From CAYSPU01 sp964432995 (GTDB lineage: Bacteria; Verrucomicrobiota; Verrucomicrobiia; Limisphaerales; JAHDYP01), in NCBI GenBank assembly GCA_964432995.1, contig CAYSPU010000116.1, positions 1 to 17,561 on the forward strand: 17,561 nucleotides of DNA, written 5' to 3'. The notes beneath the pieces were generated by a model. The model saw only the letters and a list, made by a program, of their open reading frames with translations, did no database searches and had not been told where the DNA came from. The position numbers and the translations under genes are program-made. This document shows positions 1 to 7,700 of the stretch, in pieces. Numbering within the stretch: the first letter of the stretch is position 1; each line of letters starts with the position of its first letter.

Positions 1-300
1 CACCCCGAGAGGTTCGGCACCTGCCAGGCACACGAGCGCCGGCTTGTTGCCGGCCCGAGGGCTGTAACCCGCAACTGTCATCCCGGCCTCATGCAACGCG
101 GCGCTCCACCCAGCGTTTCTTTCGGGAGGATTCGACCGCGCGTCCGGGTGCGATGCCACCCTCTCCCCCTCGGAGGGGGAGACGGACGGGGCTTGGCCCG
201 CAGAAGCGTCTGCGCGAAGGCGGCTGAGGGGGGGGCGGATGCAGGGAGAGGTTCACGAAGAGCTGACGCGGTGCATCCGCTGCCCTGCCGGAGAGTCGTC
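1..300. other. Intergenic, no gene recognised
   Basis: No reading frame here looks like a protein; the open frames give proline/arginine-rich low-complexity translations. Seen directly: a hairpin of GCCGGC arms around TTGTT at 38-54, and a near-perfect palindrome at 162-182. The stretch lies beyond the 3' end of the minus-strand DUF721 gene and could hold its terminator. Confidence 0.6.
162..182. repeat. Palindrome, possible terminator or repeat
   Basis: TCTCCCCCTC is followed after one G by its exact reverse complement. As RNA this allows about 8-9 bp of stem. It sits about 120 bp past the stop of the DUF721 gene. There is no clear U-run, so an interspersed repeat is as likely as a terminator. 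Confidence 0.4.
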
Positions 301-711
301 TCATCCGGCGCGAAACGAGATCCTCTTGATGGTGGCGCTGCCAAAGGCGTGCTGCAGGCGCTCGAGAATCTCACGGCGCCGATACACAAGAATCTCCGCG
401 AGCCAAACGCTGCTGTCCACCGAGACAAAGAGCGTGCCTTTCGCCAGGCCGGTCGGCTGCGCGTGCGCCGTGATCGTGGGATCGATCAGGTCGTTCCACG
501 TGCGCGCGATCTCGGCCTCCGCCCGGCGGCGATCCAGCCTCAAACCGGTCACCACTCGCGCCAGCACCTCGGAGGCGGCCTGCGCGGAAACCGCCGCGGC
601 CTTCTCCGCGGGACCGAGATGGATGCCCCGCCACTCCGCCAGGACACGCTCGCGCCTCGACATCGGCGGTGGTCCTTTGGGCGGCAGGTTTCGGCGGCGA
701 GAGTAGGCCAT
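301..711 (-). CDS. DUF721 / DciA-like protein
   Basis: This 136-residue protein has the layout of DUF721 proteins. It opens with a basic region (MAYSRRRNLPPKG), followed by a helical stretch, then the core: W with an N-D-L-I-D turn, 'THAQPTGLAKGTLFVSVDSS' type strands, a W-L-A-E-I-L helix and a final IKRISFRAG strand. DciA, the characterised member, helps load the replicative DnaB helicase in bacteria without DnaC or DnaI; that role is known for the family and inferred here. I chose the start at 711 because the protein begins with the usual basic leader there; the open frame runs on to 903 but the extra residues are proline/glycine-rich and unlike the family. It is divergent from the lipoprotein gene. 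An RNA-binding or structural role of the KH-like fold is the main alternative. Confidence 0.75.
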   Translation of the reverse strand: MAYSRRRNLPPKGPPPMSRRERVLAEWRGIHLGPAEKAAAVSAQAASEVLARVVTGLRLDRRRAEAEIARTWNDLIDPTITAHAQPTGLAKGTLFVSVDSSVWLAEILVYRRREILERLQHAFGSATIKRISFRAG

Positions 712-834
712 GTCAACCCCCAGCTCAATCGCCCGCGGGCGAAGGGGCAAGCTCAATATTGCCCGCGAACCTGGGAATGAAGTTCCAGCAGCCGCGGCCA
801 GGCGGTGCTGGCCGCCCACCACCGCCAACCCGGG

Positions 835-861
835 GATGCACCGCCCTGGGCAGGGTGCATC
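835..861. repeat. Hairpin in divergent intergenic region
   Basis: GATGCACC (835-842) pairs exactly with GGTGCATC (854-861), and the interior GCCC-T-GGGC can extend the stem. It lies in the 240-bp spacer between the divergent DUF721 and lipoprotein genes. It may be an operator or one of the short dyad elements found in other spacers here. No clear promoter is visible. Confidence 0.45.
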
Positions 862-954
862 GACACCGCCCGCCGGAAACGTGCAGAATAAAGGGCATGC
901 CATTCCCAGGATGCCGCGCTAGAGTCCCCCCCACGTATGTGGCTGCCCCCGCGC

Positions 955-1446
955 ATGGATTCCGACCGGGCCATTGGACTCTCCCCGCAGCTCCGCCGAC
1001 GGCTCGGCTTCTCGTTGGTCGCATCGGCCGTTGCCGCTCTGGCCTCCGCCTGCCAGTCGGTGCCGAATGCGGAGTTTCGGCCCCAGGCCCAGGTGACGAT
1101 CGAGGGGCATTCGCTCAAGGAGGTGGAAGTCCGAACGGAACTCATCTTCCGTCAGAACCAGTGGCAGTTCACCAAGTCAGCCGGACGCGACCTTGTCTTC
1201 GAGAAGCCGGCCTCGCGCATGACCGATCTGGCATACGGCGGCTGGTTTGACCGGACGTGGATGCGCGCGCGGGTTCGGATCCGCGCCCTGGGAGCGGCGG
1301 CGGTCGCGATCGAGTGCGAGGTTCGTCGCGTGGAGGACCCCGGCCACCCGTCACTGGAAGAGACCAAGCGCATCAGCAAGACCAGAAAGGGGCCCTACCA
1401 GAAGTTGCTCGAGGAGATCAAGGCGTCATTCCGGCAATCCGGCTGA
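955..1446 (+). CDS. Putative small lipoprotein, function unknown
   Basis: This 163-residue protein has an N-terminal export signal: a basic stretch (RRR at 14-16), a hydrophobic run (LGFSLVASAVAALASAC) and a cysteine at residue 33 in an A-S-A-C context. That is an acceptable though imperfect lipobox, so it is probably lipid-anchored in the periplasm. The mature part alternates strands and helices and contains several W and charged residues (RQNQWQF, WFDRTWMRARVRIRAL), ending in a lysine-rich helix. I do not recognise a family. An in-frame ATG at 937 would add six residues; neither start has a convincing ribosome-binding site. The next gene on the strand is about 200 bp downstream across a tandem repeat, so an operon is doubtful. 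Confidence 0.65.
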   Translation: MDSDRAIGLSPQLRRRLGFSLVASAVAALASACQSVPNAEFRPQAQVTIEGHSLKEVEVRTELIFRQNQWQFTKSAGRDLVFEKPASRMTDLAYGGWFDRTWMRARVRIRALGAAAVAIECEVRRVEDPGHPSLEETKRISKTRKGPYQKLLEEIKASFRQSG

Positions 1447-1506
1447 GCGCGCGAAGTGGCGCGGCCGCTGGCGGCGCGGGCCGGGGCCATCCGCCAGCGT
1501 GATGCC

Positions 1507-1602
1507 GGCACGTCGGCACGTCGGCACATCGGCACGTCGGCACATCGGCGCGGCGGCACGACGGCGCGGCGGCACGACGGCACATCGGCAGGGCGGCGCT
1601 AC
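1507..1602. repeat. 8-bp tandem repeat, about 12 units
   Basis: Consecutive octamers starting GGC run without gaps. Units 1-5 alternate GGCACGTC and GGCACATC, followed by GGCGCGGC and GGCACGAC pairs, then GGCACATC, GGCAGGGC and GGCGCTAC. It lies between the lipoprotein stop and the DHS-like start, so it would fall in the leader of the latter gene. The unit length is not a multiple of three and no coding sequence spans it. Such arrays can change copy number by slippage. Confidence 0.9.
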
Positions 1603-1654
1603 CGCGACTTTCCGGCTCGCCAAACCACGACGCCCATCTATCATCCCGCACCGC

Positions 1655-2830
1655 ATGCCAGTGAAGACTGAACCGTTGATCCACGGCCGCGTCCAAGTGC
1701 TGCCGCTGGCCCAGCGCCGTCACCTCGCCCGACTTGAGGAGATCCTGGTCGAGCCTTCCGAACCACCGCCTTCCTGCCCGGAAGCGACCGGGGCGCAGGC
1801 GGCCGCGTGCGCCCAGGCCATCGCCCGTGCCCAGGAACGCCAGGCCGCCGTCCTCCTGATCTACGGCGCTCACCTGATCAAGAATGGCGGCCAACTCCTC
1901 GTCCGCCAGATGTTGGACCACGGCTGGCTGAGCCACCTCGCCACCAACGGCGCCGGCACCATCCACGACTGGGAGTTCTCCTGGGTCGGACGGTCCACCG
2001 AAAGCGTCCGCGAGAATGTCGCCACCGGCACCTTCGGCACTTGGGACGAGACGGGCCGCAACCTCCACCTCGCCTTGCTGGCCGGCGGGCTGCGCGAGGA
2101 AGGCTACGGCCGCGCCCTCGGACGATTCATCTACGAAGACGGCGCCACGCTGCCCGATCCGGCCGAACTCGAACGGGCGCTGAAAGCCGAACCCGCCCAC
2201 CCGCTCTCCCCGGCGCGTGCCGAGCTTCTCGTGGCCATGAAGACCCATCCGCTGGCCGCCGGACGCCATCTGGTCCAGCACCGCTGCCGCAACGCCTCGG
2301 TCCTCGCCAACGCGTTTCGCCACGAAATCCCCCTCACGGTTCATCCCGGTATTGGCTACGACATCATTGCCACCCATCCGATGTTCAATGGCGGCGCCAT
2401 TGGCCGGGCGGCGGCGATCGACTTCCGCTGGTTCGCCGGAGCACTGGAGAAACTCGATGGCGGCGTCGTGCTCTCGATCGGTTCCGCCATCATGGGGCCG
2501 CAAGTGTTCGAGAAAGCCCTGAGCTGCGTGAACAATCTCCGCCGCCAGGAAGGCCGCCCGGTCGTCGGCGATTTCCACATCTTCGTCATCGACCTCCAGG
2601 ATGGCGGCGGCTGGGATTGGACCAGGGGCGAGCCGCCGAAGGACAACCCGGCCTACTATCTGCGTTTCTGCAAGAGCTACTCGCGCATGGGCGGCACCAT
2701 GCACTACGTCCAGTGCGACAACGTTGCCTTTCTGCACCAGGTGGTGCACCGGCTCGCGGCGCAGCCGTCCGCGGCCCGCTCCGACACCCCCGAAAGCGAT
2801 GCAGATGCGCGCAGCGGTTTACTGCCATGA
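1655..2830 (+). CDS. Deoxyhypusine-synthase-fold family protein
   Basis: This 391-residue protein resembles the bacterial branch of the deoxyhypusine synthase (DHS) fold family. Recognisable blocks are 'VLLIYGAHLIKNGG' (66-79), 'ATNGAGTIHDWE' (96-107), where true DHS has its T-T-A-G-G-x-E-x-D loop, a block near 211-232 (NASVLANAFRHEIPLTVHPG) matching the DHS 'xx-I-P-V-F-x-P' region, and a final dinucleotide-fold half. The GGGxxKHH segment that holds the substrate-binding lysine of eukaryotic and archaeal DHS aligns with SIGSAIMGPQ (274-283), which has no lysine. Bacteria have no eIF5A, so hypusine formation is not expected; the substrate is unknown. I chose ATG 1655 because upstream in-frame sequence translates the tandem repeat. 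A PfkB kinase follows on the same strand about 490 bp downstream. Confidence 0.7.
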   Translation: MPVKTEPLIHGRVQVLPLAQRRHLARLEEILVEPSEPPPSCPEATGAQAAACAQAIARAQERQAAVLLIYGAHLIKNGGQLLVRQMLDHGWLSHLATNGAGTIHDWEFSWVGRSTESVRENVATGTFGTWDETGRNLHLALLAGGLREEGYGRALGRFIYEDGATLPDPAELERALKAEPAHPLSPARAELLVAMKTHPLAAGRHLVQHRCRNASVLANAFRHEIPLTVHPGIGYDIIATHPMFNGGAIGRAAAIDFRWFAGALEKLDGGVVLSIGSAIMGPQVFEKALSCVNNLRRQEGRPVVGDFHIFVIDLQDGGGWDWTRGEPPKDNPAYYLRFCKSYSRMGGTMHYVQCDNVAFLHQVVHRLAAQPSAARSDTPESDADARSGLLP

Positions 2831-2838
2831 ACCGTAAC

Positions 2839-2920
2839 GTCCAACACTCAACGCTCAACGTTCAACGTTCAGCTTCCTCCTGGTTGGGCGTTGAATGTTG
2901 GGCGTTGAATGTTGAGTGTT
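2839..2920. repeat. Inverted arrays of a TCAACG-like motif
   Basis: The left arm (2839-2870) repeats CAAC/TCAACG units and the right arm (2886-2920) repeats the reverse complement. The right arm contains a perfect 14-bp tandem duplication, GGGCGTTGAATGTT at 2886-2899 and 2900-2913. The outermost ten bases, AACACTCAAC at 2843-2852, pair perfectly with GTTGAGTGTT at 2911-2920. The element begins eight bases after the DHS-like stop codon and could form a long hairpin at the end of that transcript. Confidence 0.8.
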
Positions 2921-2983
2921 CCGCCGCTCATGCCCAAGCGTGTGCCCAAATGCCGAGGCCCAGCACTTCTCATGAACTATCAG

Positions 2984-3095
2984 GTAGGGCGACCTCTCCG
3001 AGGGCGCCGTGGGATGCTGCATCCGTGCACGAACCACTGGTCTCCGGCGCGATGCGGAGACCCGCTCGCGAGTCCTTCTCGGAGTCGCGCCCTAC
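2984..3095. repeat. Interspersed element with inverted ends
   Basis: GTAGGGC at 2984-2990 and GCCCTAC at 3089-3095 are exact reverse complements. The sequence just inside them (GACCTCTCCGAG against CTCGGAGTCGC) also pairs imperfectly. The interior is GC-rich with no gene. It resembles a small non-autonomous repeat; I cannot show other copies in this window. Confidence 0.5.
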
Positions 3096-3162
3096 CATCC
3101 ACGGGTTCATGGGCCCAACGCGAGTCCAACCTCTGGAGGTCCGGCCTTCCCGCGAACCGTGG

Positions 3163-3204
3163 CGCCGACATTCCTGTCGGCGTCATGCCGGCTGGAAAGC
3201 CGGC
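3163..3204. repeat. Two adjacent hairpins
   Basis: CGCCGACA (3163-3170) and TGTCGGCG (3175-3182) form a perfect 8-bp stem with loop TTCC. GCCGGC (3187-3192) and GCCGGC (3199-3204) form a second stem with loop TGGAAA. They are part of the gene-free 490-bp spacer upstream of the kinase gene. The second is similar in design to the hairpin at 38-54. Confidence 0.6.
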
Positions 3205-3317
3205 GCAACACAGTTTATGGTCCCGTGCGCATCCACGCGCTGGATGTTGGTGCCGCCCATGAACCTCGTAGCCGCCAATGTCAGTCCGCGCGCCTCTTGC
3301 CAGAAAGAACTTCCACC

Positions 3318-4358
3318 ATGCTCCCCTCTCGCTTCCAGAGTCTGACCTCCCGTTACCCCGAGCTGCGCATCGCCATTGTGGGCGATTTCTGCCTCGACCG
3401 GTATTTCGAGATCGACCCGACGCTGCAGGAGACCTCGCTCGAGACCGGCTTGCCCGTCCACAACATCGTCAATGTCCGCTCCCAGCCCGGCGCCGGCGGC
3501 ACCATCCTCAACAATCTCGTCGCCCTCGGCATCGGCGCCATCCACCCGGTCGGCTTCGCCGGTGACGACCCGGAAGGCCGCTCCCTCTGCCAGATCCTCG
3601 CCTCCCAACGCGGCGTCCGCATGGGCTTCTTCTTCTGCACCCCCATGCGCCGCACGTTCTGCTACACCAAACCCCTCGTCGTCCGGCCCAACCAGCCCCC
3701 CGTCGAACTCAACCGCCTCGACTTCAAGAACTGGACCCCCACCCCCGCCCAACTCCAGGGCTGGCTCGTCGATTCCGTTCGCGCCCTCGTCGGCACCGTC
3801 GACGCCGTCCTCGTGCTCGATCAGGTGGACGTGCCGGGCACCGGCGTCGTCACCAAGAAGGTCCGCGCCGCCATCGGCGAAATCGCCGCCGAGAACCCGG
3901 ACCTGGTGGTGATTGCCGACAGCCGCCGCGGCCTCCGTGATTGGCCTCGAGTCAGTCTGAAAATGAACGCGCGGGAACTCACCGAACTCACCGCCATTCC
4001 TCCCGGTGCGGATGTTCCCCATCTGCTCGAGGTCGCGCGGGTCCTGGCCCGGGAAAAGGGCCGCCCCGTCTTCGTCACCCTTTCCGACCGCGGAATCCTC
4101 GGCGCCGCCCCCAATGGCGACGTGCAACACCTCCCCTGTCTCCCGCTCCGCGGACCGATCGACATCGTCGGCGCCGGCGACGCCGTGACCGCCAACCTCG
4201 CCGCCGCTCTGGCCGCCGGCGCCAACCTGCTCGAGGCCTTGGAACTGGCCAATGCCGCGGCTTCCATCGTGATTCATCAGCTCGGAACCACGGGAACGGC
4301 CTCGGTTCGCCAGTTGGCGGAACAGGTTTTGCCGGAGCCAACGTCGAGCAAACAGTAA
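3318..4358 (+). CDS. PfkB-family sugar kinase, HldE/RfaE-N-like
   Basis: This 346-residue protein is a full-length ribokinase-fold kinase. An N-terminal VGDFCLDRYF strand-loop is at 21-30, the glycine-rich PfkB signature GAGGTILNNLVALG at 58-71, a mid-domain strand ending VVIADSRRG near 197-205, and the anion hole with catalytic base DIVGAGDAV at 282-290 (Asp288). The C-terminal block (A-N-A-A-A-S-I-V-I then LGTTGTAS) closely resembles the heptose-7-phosphate kinase domain of HldE/RfaE. ATP-dependent phosphorylation of a sugar or sugar phosphate is therefore expected; the exact substrate is inferred only. There is no nucleotidyltransferase domain, unlike bifunctional HldE. The start at 3318 keeps the family N-terminus intact. 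The dyad at 4447-4491 may end the transcript. Confidence 0.8.
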   Translation: MLPSRFQSLTSRYPELRIAIVGDFCLDRYFEIDPTLQETSLETGLPVHNIVNVRSQPGAGGTILNNLVALGIGAIHPVGFAGDDPEGRSLCQILASQRGVRMGFFFCTPMRRTFCYTKPLVVRPNQPPVELNRLDFKNWTPTPAQLQGWLVDSVRALVGTVDAVLVLDQVDVPGTGVVTKKVRAAIGEIAAENPDLVVIADSRRGLRDWPRVSLKMNARELTELTAIPPGADVPHLLEVARVLAREKGRPVFVTLSDRGILGAAPNGDVQHLPCLPLRGPIDIVGAGDAVTANLAAALAAGANLLEALELANAAASIVIHQLGTTGTASVRQLAEQVLPEPTSSKQ

Positions 4359-4446
4359 CCCGTCAACCGGTCTCCTCCTGCGGAGTCGGCAGGCGAAACC
4401 CGACCGTGCCGGGCGATCCGCTTTCCCTCTCCCGCGTGAGGCTCCC

Positions 4447-4491
4447 AGCCCGGAAATCTCACGATGGATGAGCGCACGAGATTTCCGGGCT
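4447..4491. terminator. Perfect 14-bp inverted repeat after kinase gene
   Basis: AGCCCGGAAATCTC (4447-4460) is the exact reverse complement of GAGATTTCCGGGCT (4478-4491), separated by 17 bases. It starts about 90 bp past the kinase stop. There is no U-run, so it may be a dyad repeat element rather than an intrinsic terminator. Confidence 0.45.
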
Positions 4492-4493
4492 CA

Positions 4494-4562
4494 GCCGGCA
4501 TACGGCGCGTCTTGCGGGTGCATGCGGGATCGGTGCACCGCAAGGGTGTGAAATATGCCGGC
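4494..4562. repeat. Nested dyad (cruciform-like) element
   Basis: The outer arms GCCGGCATA (4494-4502) and TATGCCGGC (4554-4562) are perfect reverse complements. Inside, CTTGCGG plus TGCA (4511-4522) pairs with TGCA plus CCGCAAG (4534-4544), with one bulged G. This two-stem layout is typical of REP/REPIN or MITE-like units. Confidence 0.6.
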
Positions 4563-4651
4563 CAGCGAGGCGGCGCCTCAGACCATGGCTGTTCAACTTG
4601 ACTCGGACATCTGACGGCCATTCGGTTCCGCCCCTGCCGCCGCCTCGCCTA

Positions 4652-4727
4652 TAGAGTCCTTGAATCCTGAAACGCCGAATCCAGAACTTGATCTGTCAAC
4701 AACGTGTTTTGAGCTTCAAGGACTCTA
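4652..4727. terminator. 13-bp inverted repeat at CotH gene 3' end
   Basis: TAGAGTCCTTGAA (4652-4664) is the exact reverse complement of TTCAAGGACTCTA (4715-4727), with a 50-base spacer. The right arm contains the TAG stop codon of the minus-strand CotH gene. It lies between convergent genes and may end transcription from one or both sides. Confidence 0.5.
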
Positions 4728-7700
4728 GTCGGCCAGGCGGATGCGGAAGAAGCACTGGCCGCCGGCAGGCAGGGACGGATGCTCCAGCGCGATGGCGAAT
4801 CCGGTCTCCGTCCGTGACCAGGCGGCGACGTCGCAGAGCGCCCAGACGCTCAAGTCCTCGGAAAACCAGAGCTCGACCGTGCCCTCCAGTCCATCCGCGT
4901 CCACGAGCAGGAGGTGGTCGGTGGTGAGGCGGGTGTTGGCGAAGGCCGGCGCCTCGGGATGTCCGGGCGTGCCGCCGGCCAGACGGCTGGGTCGCCAGTT
5001 GTCGGCCGTGCTCCAGAGGGGCTCGGCTGCGGCCAGGTCGACTGCCACGAGCGAGAAGCCGGTGTCATCGGTCTCGGGATACCACTGCCTCGAATAGGTA
5101 AAGGTCAGGATGTTGCTGGTGCCAGGATCCACGAGCGCGAGCGTTTCGCCGGAGCGCGCCAGGTTGCCGCTGGTCCAGGCGACGATCTCGATGCCGTTGG
5201 TGGGATGGCGGGTGGCAAAAGCGGCCGGGTTCTTGGCGAGGACCAGGTAAGCGCCGGGTGGCAGCACGAAGGGCGCGAAGGTGTGAGTGATCCCGTCGGC
5301 GAAACTCACGCCGCCAAGGTCGAGCGGGTCCGTGCCGGTGTTGCACAGCTCGAGCCAGGCGAAGTCGTCGTCCGTGTACGGACTGCTTTGGTCCGGCGCC
5401 GGCGGCGCGTACAGGAGTTCGGAAACGCGCAGCGCCGCATAGTCCATCGGCGGGCGCTGGACGGTGAGGACGTTCTCCGAAAGGGCGCTCCACTCGGCGC
5501 CGTCGAAGGCCCGGGCCTTGAGGATCAGGTCGTTGGTTACGGTGAGGTCGGCGAAGACGCTGGCCTGTTCGCCGGGAATGGAGAGAGAGAAATCCAGATA
5601 GAGGTCGGAGCTGTTCGCGTTGCACTGGTGCACCTCGAGGGCGAGGGTGTTGGCACCGGCGCGCAGCAGGTGACCGACCTCAGCCGACCGGGTGTGGTAG
5701 GTGTTCTGATCGGGCGATCCTACCACGCCGGCCGAATAGGTGTCGTAAGTCGCCGTGCCCGGGTTCATGTTCTCACGCCACTCGCCGACTTCGACACCGT
5801 TGAGGTACACCACCGCGCCGTCGTCGCGCAGGATCTCGGCGCTGAGGCTCGAAATGCCGTCGGCCGAGTCCAGGGTGAAGGTGTGGCGGAAGTAGGTGGT
5901 CGTCACCTGCGGTGCGGAGACGCCGTTCACGTAGCGGCGCGTGACGGTGGCCACGGGGTTGACGGTGCTGCTGCCGGCGAAGCCGAGAATGGCCGGTCCC
6001 TGGGACCAGGAGGTGTCGGGATAATCCGGGTCGCGCCAGGTGAGGCCGCCGACGGTGGCTGGTTCGTTGCCGGCGTCGAAGTAGCGCCACGTGGCGCCGC
6101 GCGCGACGAGGGTGCGCGGCCCCGTGGGCCCGTTGGTGGATGCAACCAGAATGGCGGAAGGGTCGATGCTGCCGTCGGACCGGCGCGGGTCCGCACCGTT
6201 GGTCGTGTAGTAGAAGGTGCTCGTGCCGGAAATCCGCAGGCTGTCCCCGGAGGCGACCTCCGTGTTCATCACCGAATAGCCGGGCGCATCGATGGTCGGG
6301 AACCAGCCGCGGGCGCGGAACTGGGCGACCAGGATGTCGCGGCGCTGCGCCAGGTAGGTGTTCAGGACCCAGTTGCAGGTCGGCAGCCAGTTGGCGTCGC
6401 GCGTCTTGCCGCGCCCCCAGCGTGCGGACTCGGCGACAATGGCGAGATCGATTTCGTCCATGCGGTCGCGGAAGCGCTGCTGGGCGTTGGCGGGAATGAG
6501 GGCCCCATCGCCAAACAGGTGCTTCTGCACAAGGTCGGCGAAGCGCCGTCGGTAGTCGGGGTGTTGGCAGAGGCGCTGGTGGAGAATGGCGGGGTTGAAC
6601 CGGGCCTGGTCGGTCATGTTGGCACCAATCAGGGTGGTGTCGCAATTGACGCCGTAACTCCCGTGCGCACCGAGGGAGTGTTCGGCGTCGTGGCGGAGCC
6701 ATTTGAATCCATCCGGACTGACCCGGTTGAAGAGGGCATAGAGGTTGTTGGGAAAGCCGCCCCAGTCGGAAACGGGCGAGTCGGGGTCGCCCGTGTAGAG
6801 GGCCGTCAGCATGTAGACGATCAGGTTGTCTTCATCCAGATAGACCGGGTAGGCGGGGTTGGGGGTGCCGTCCGGGTTCAGGCCTTTGACGCGGAGGTAG
6901 TTGTTGGCGTAGGCGCCGGTGAACCCCTGATTGATGGCGAGGTTGTGGAAGGCGTGGAAGGCGGTGAAATCGCCGTCGCTGGCGGTGGTGGTATAACCCG
7001 GCTGGCTGGTCTTGATGCAGTCCCAGTCGTCGTTGTCGCCACCCAGGTAGGTCTCCGCGAAATCGGCGTCGCCGCGCTCTTGCGTCTGGTAGAGGCCCCA
7101 ATACTGGCCGTTGAGGTAGAGATGGTAGTAGCGGCTCCGCGTGTACGGCATGCCCATGTCGCGCTGCGCGTCGCGCGAGAACGTCTCCCGCACGAACGTC
7201 TCCTGGTTGCCGTTCTCGAACGCCCAGGAGTAGTTCTGCGAAGTGCGCAGATCCACCTTGTCGAACTCCGACGCCCCCTCGTCCTCAAAGAGCGGGAAAC
7301 GCAGCCGACCCGCACCGTAGTCGGACCGGAAGAAGAGCCGGAACGAATGCTTGGGATTGCCGGAACTCCGACTGTAGGCGCCGCGAATGCGCAGGCCGGC
7401 GTCGATCTGAAACTCGGACCAGCCCCCGCGAACAGGGTCGATCAGTTCCACCGACACCGGGCGCTCCCAGGCAATGCCGTCGTTGCCCGGGTTGACATAG
7501 ATGCCGCTCTGGGCACTGAACAGATGCGCAAGATCGGTCACCAGCGAGATTGAGGGGATGGCATTGGTCATGCCACTGCGCAGGCGCGCGACGTCGCCCG
7601 TGACGATCTCCTGCCGCATTCCGTACTCCATCACGTGGCTGTTCACCTCGTAGCTCGAGGGCCAGCCCGACGGCGGGGCGGTGCCCTGGTGGAGAATGTC

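Noticed and set aside
1507..1602. CRISPR-like array
   Set aside because: Units are 8 bp, directly adjacent, without spacers; it is a simple tandem repeat.
1418..2749. Long minus-strand frame opposite the DHS-like gene
   Set aside because: Composition is A/G/V-rich, it crosses the octamer array, and no family motif is visible; the plus strand has the recognisable protein.
3183..4277. Minus-strand frame opposite the PfkB gene
   Set aside because: It is D/G-repeat-rich low-complexity antisense; the plus strand carries all PfkB signatures.
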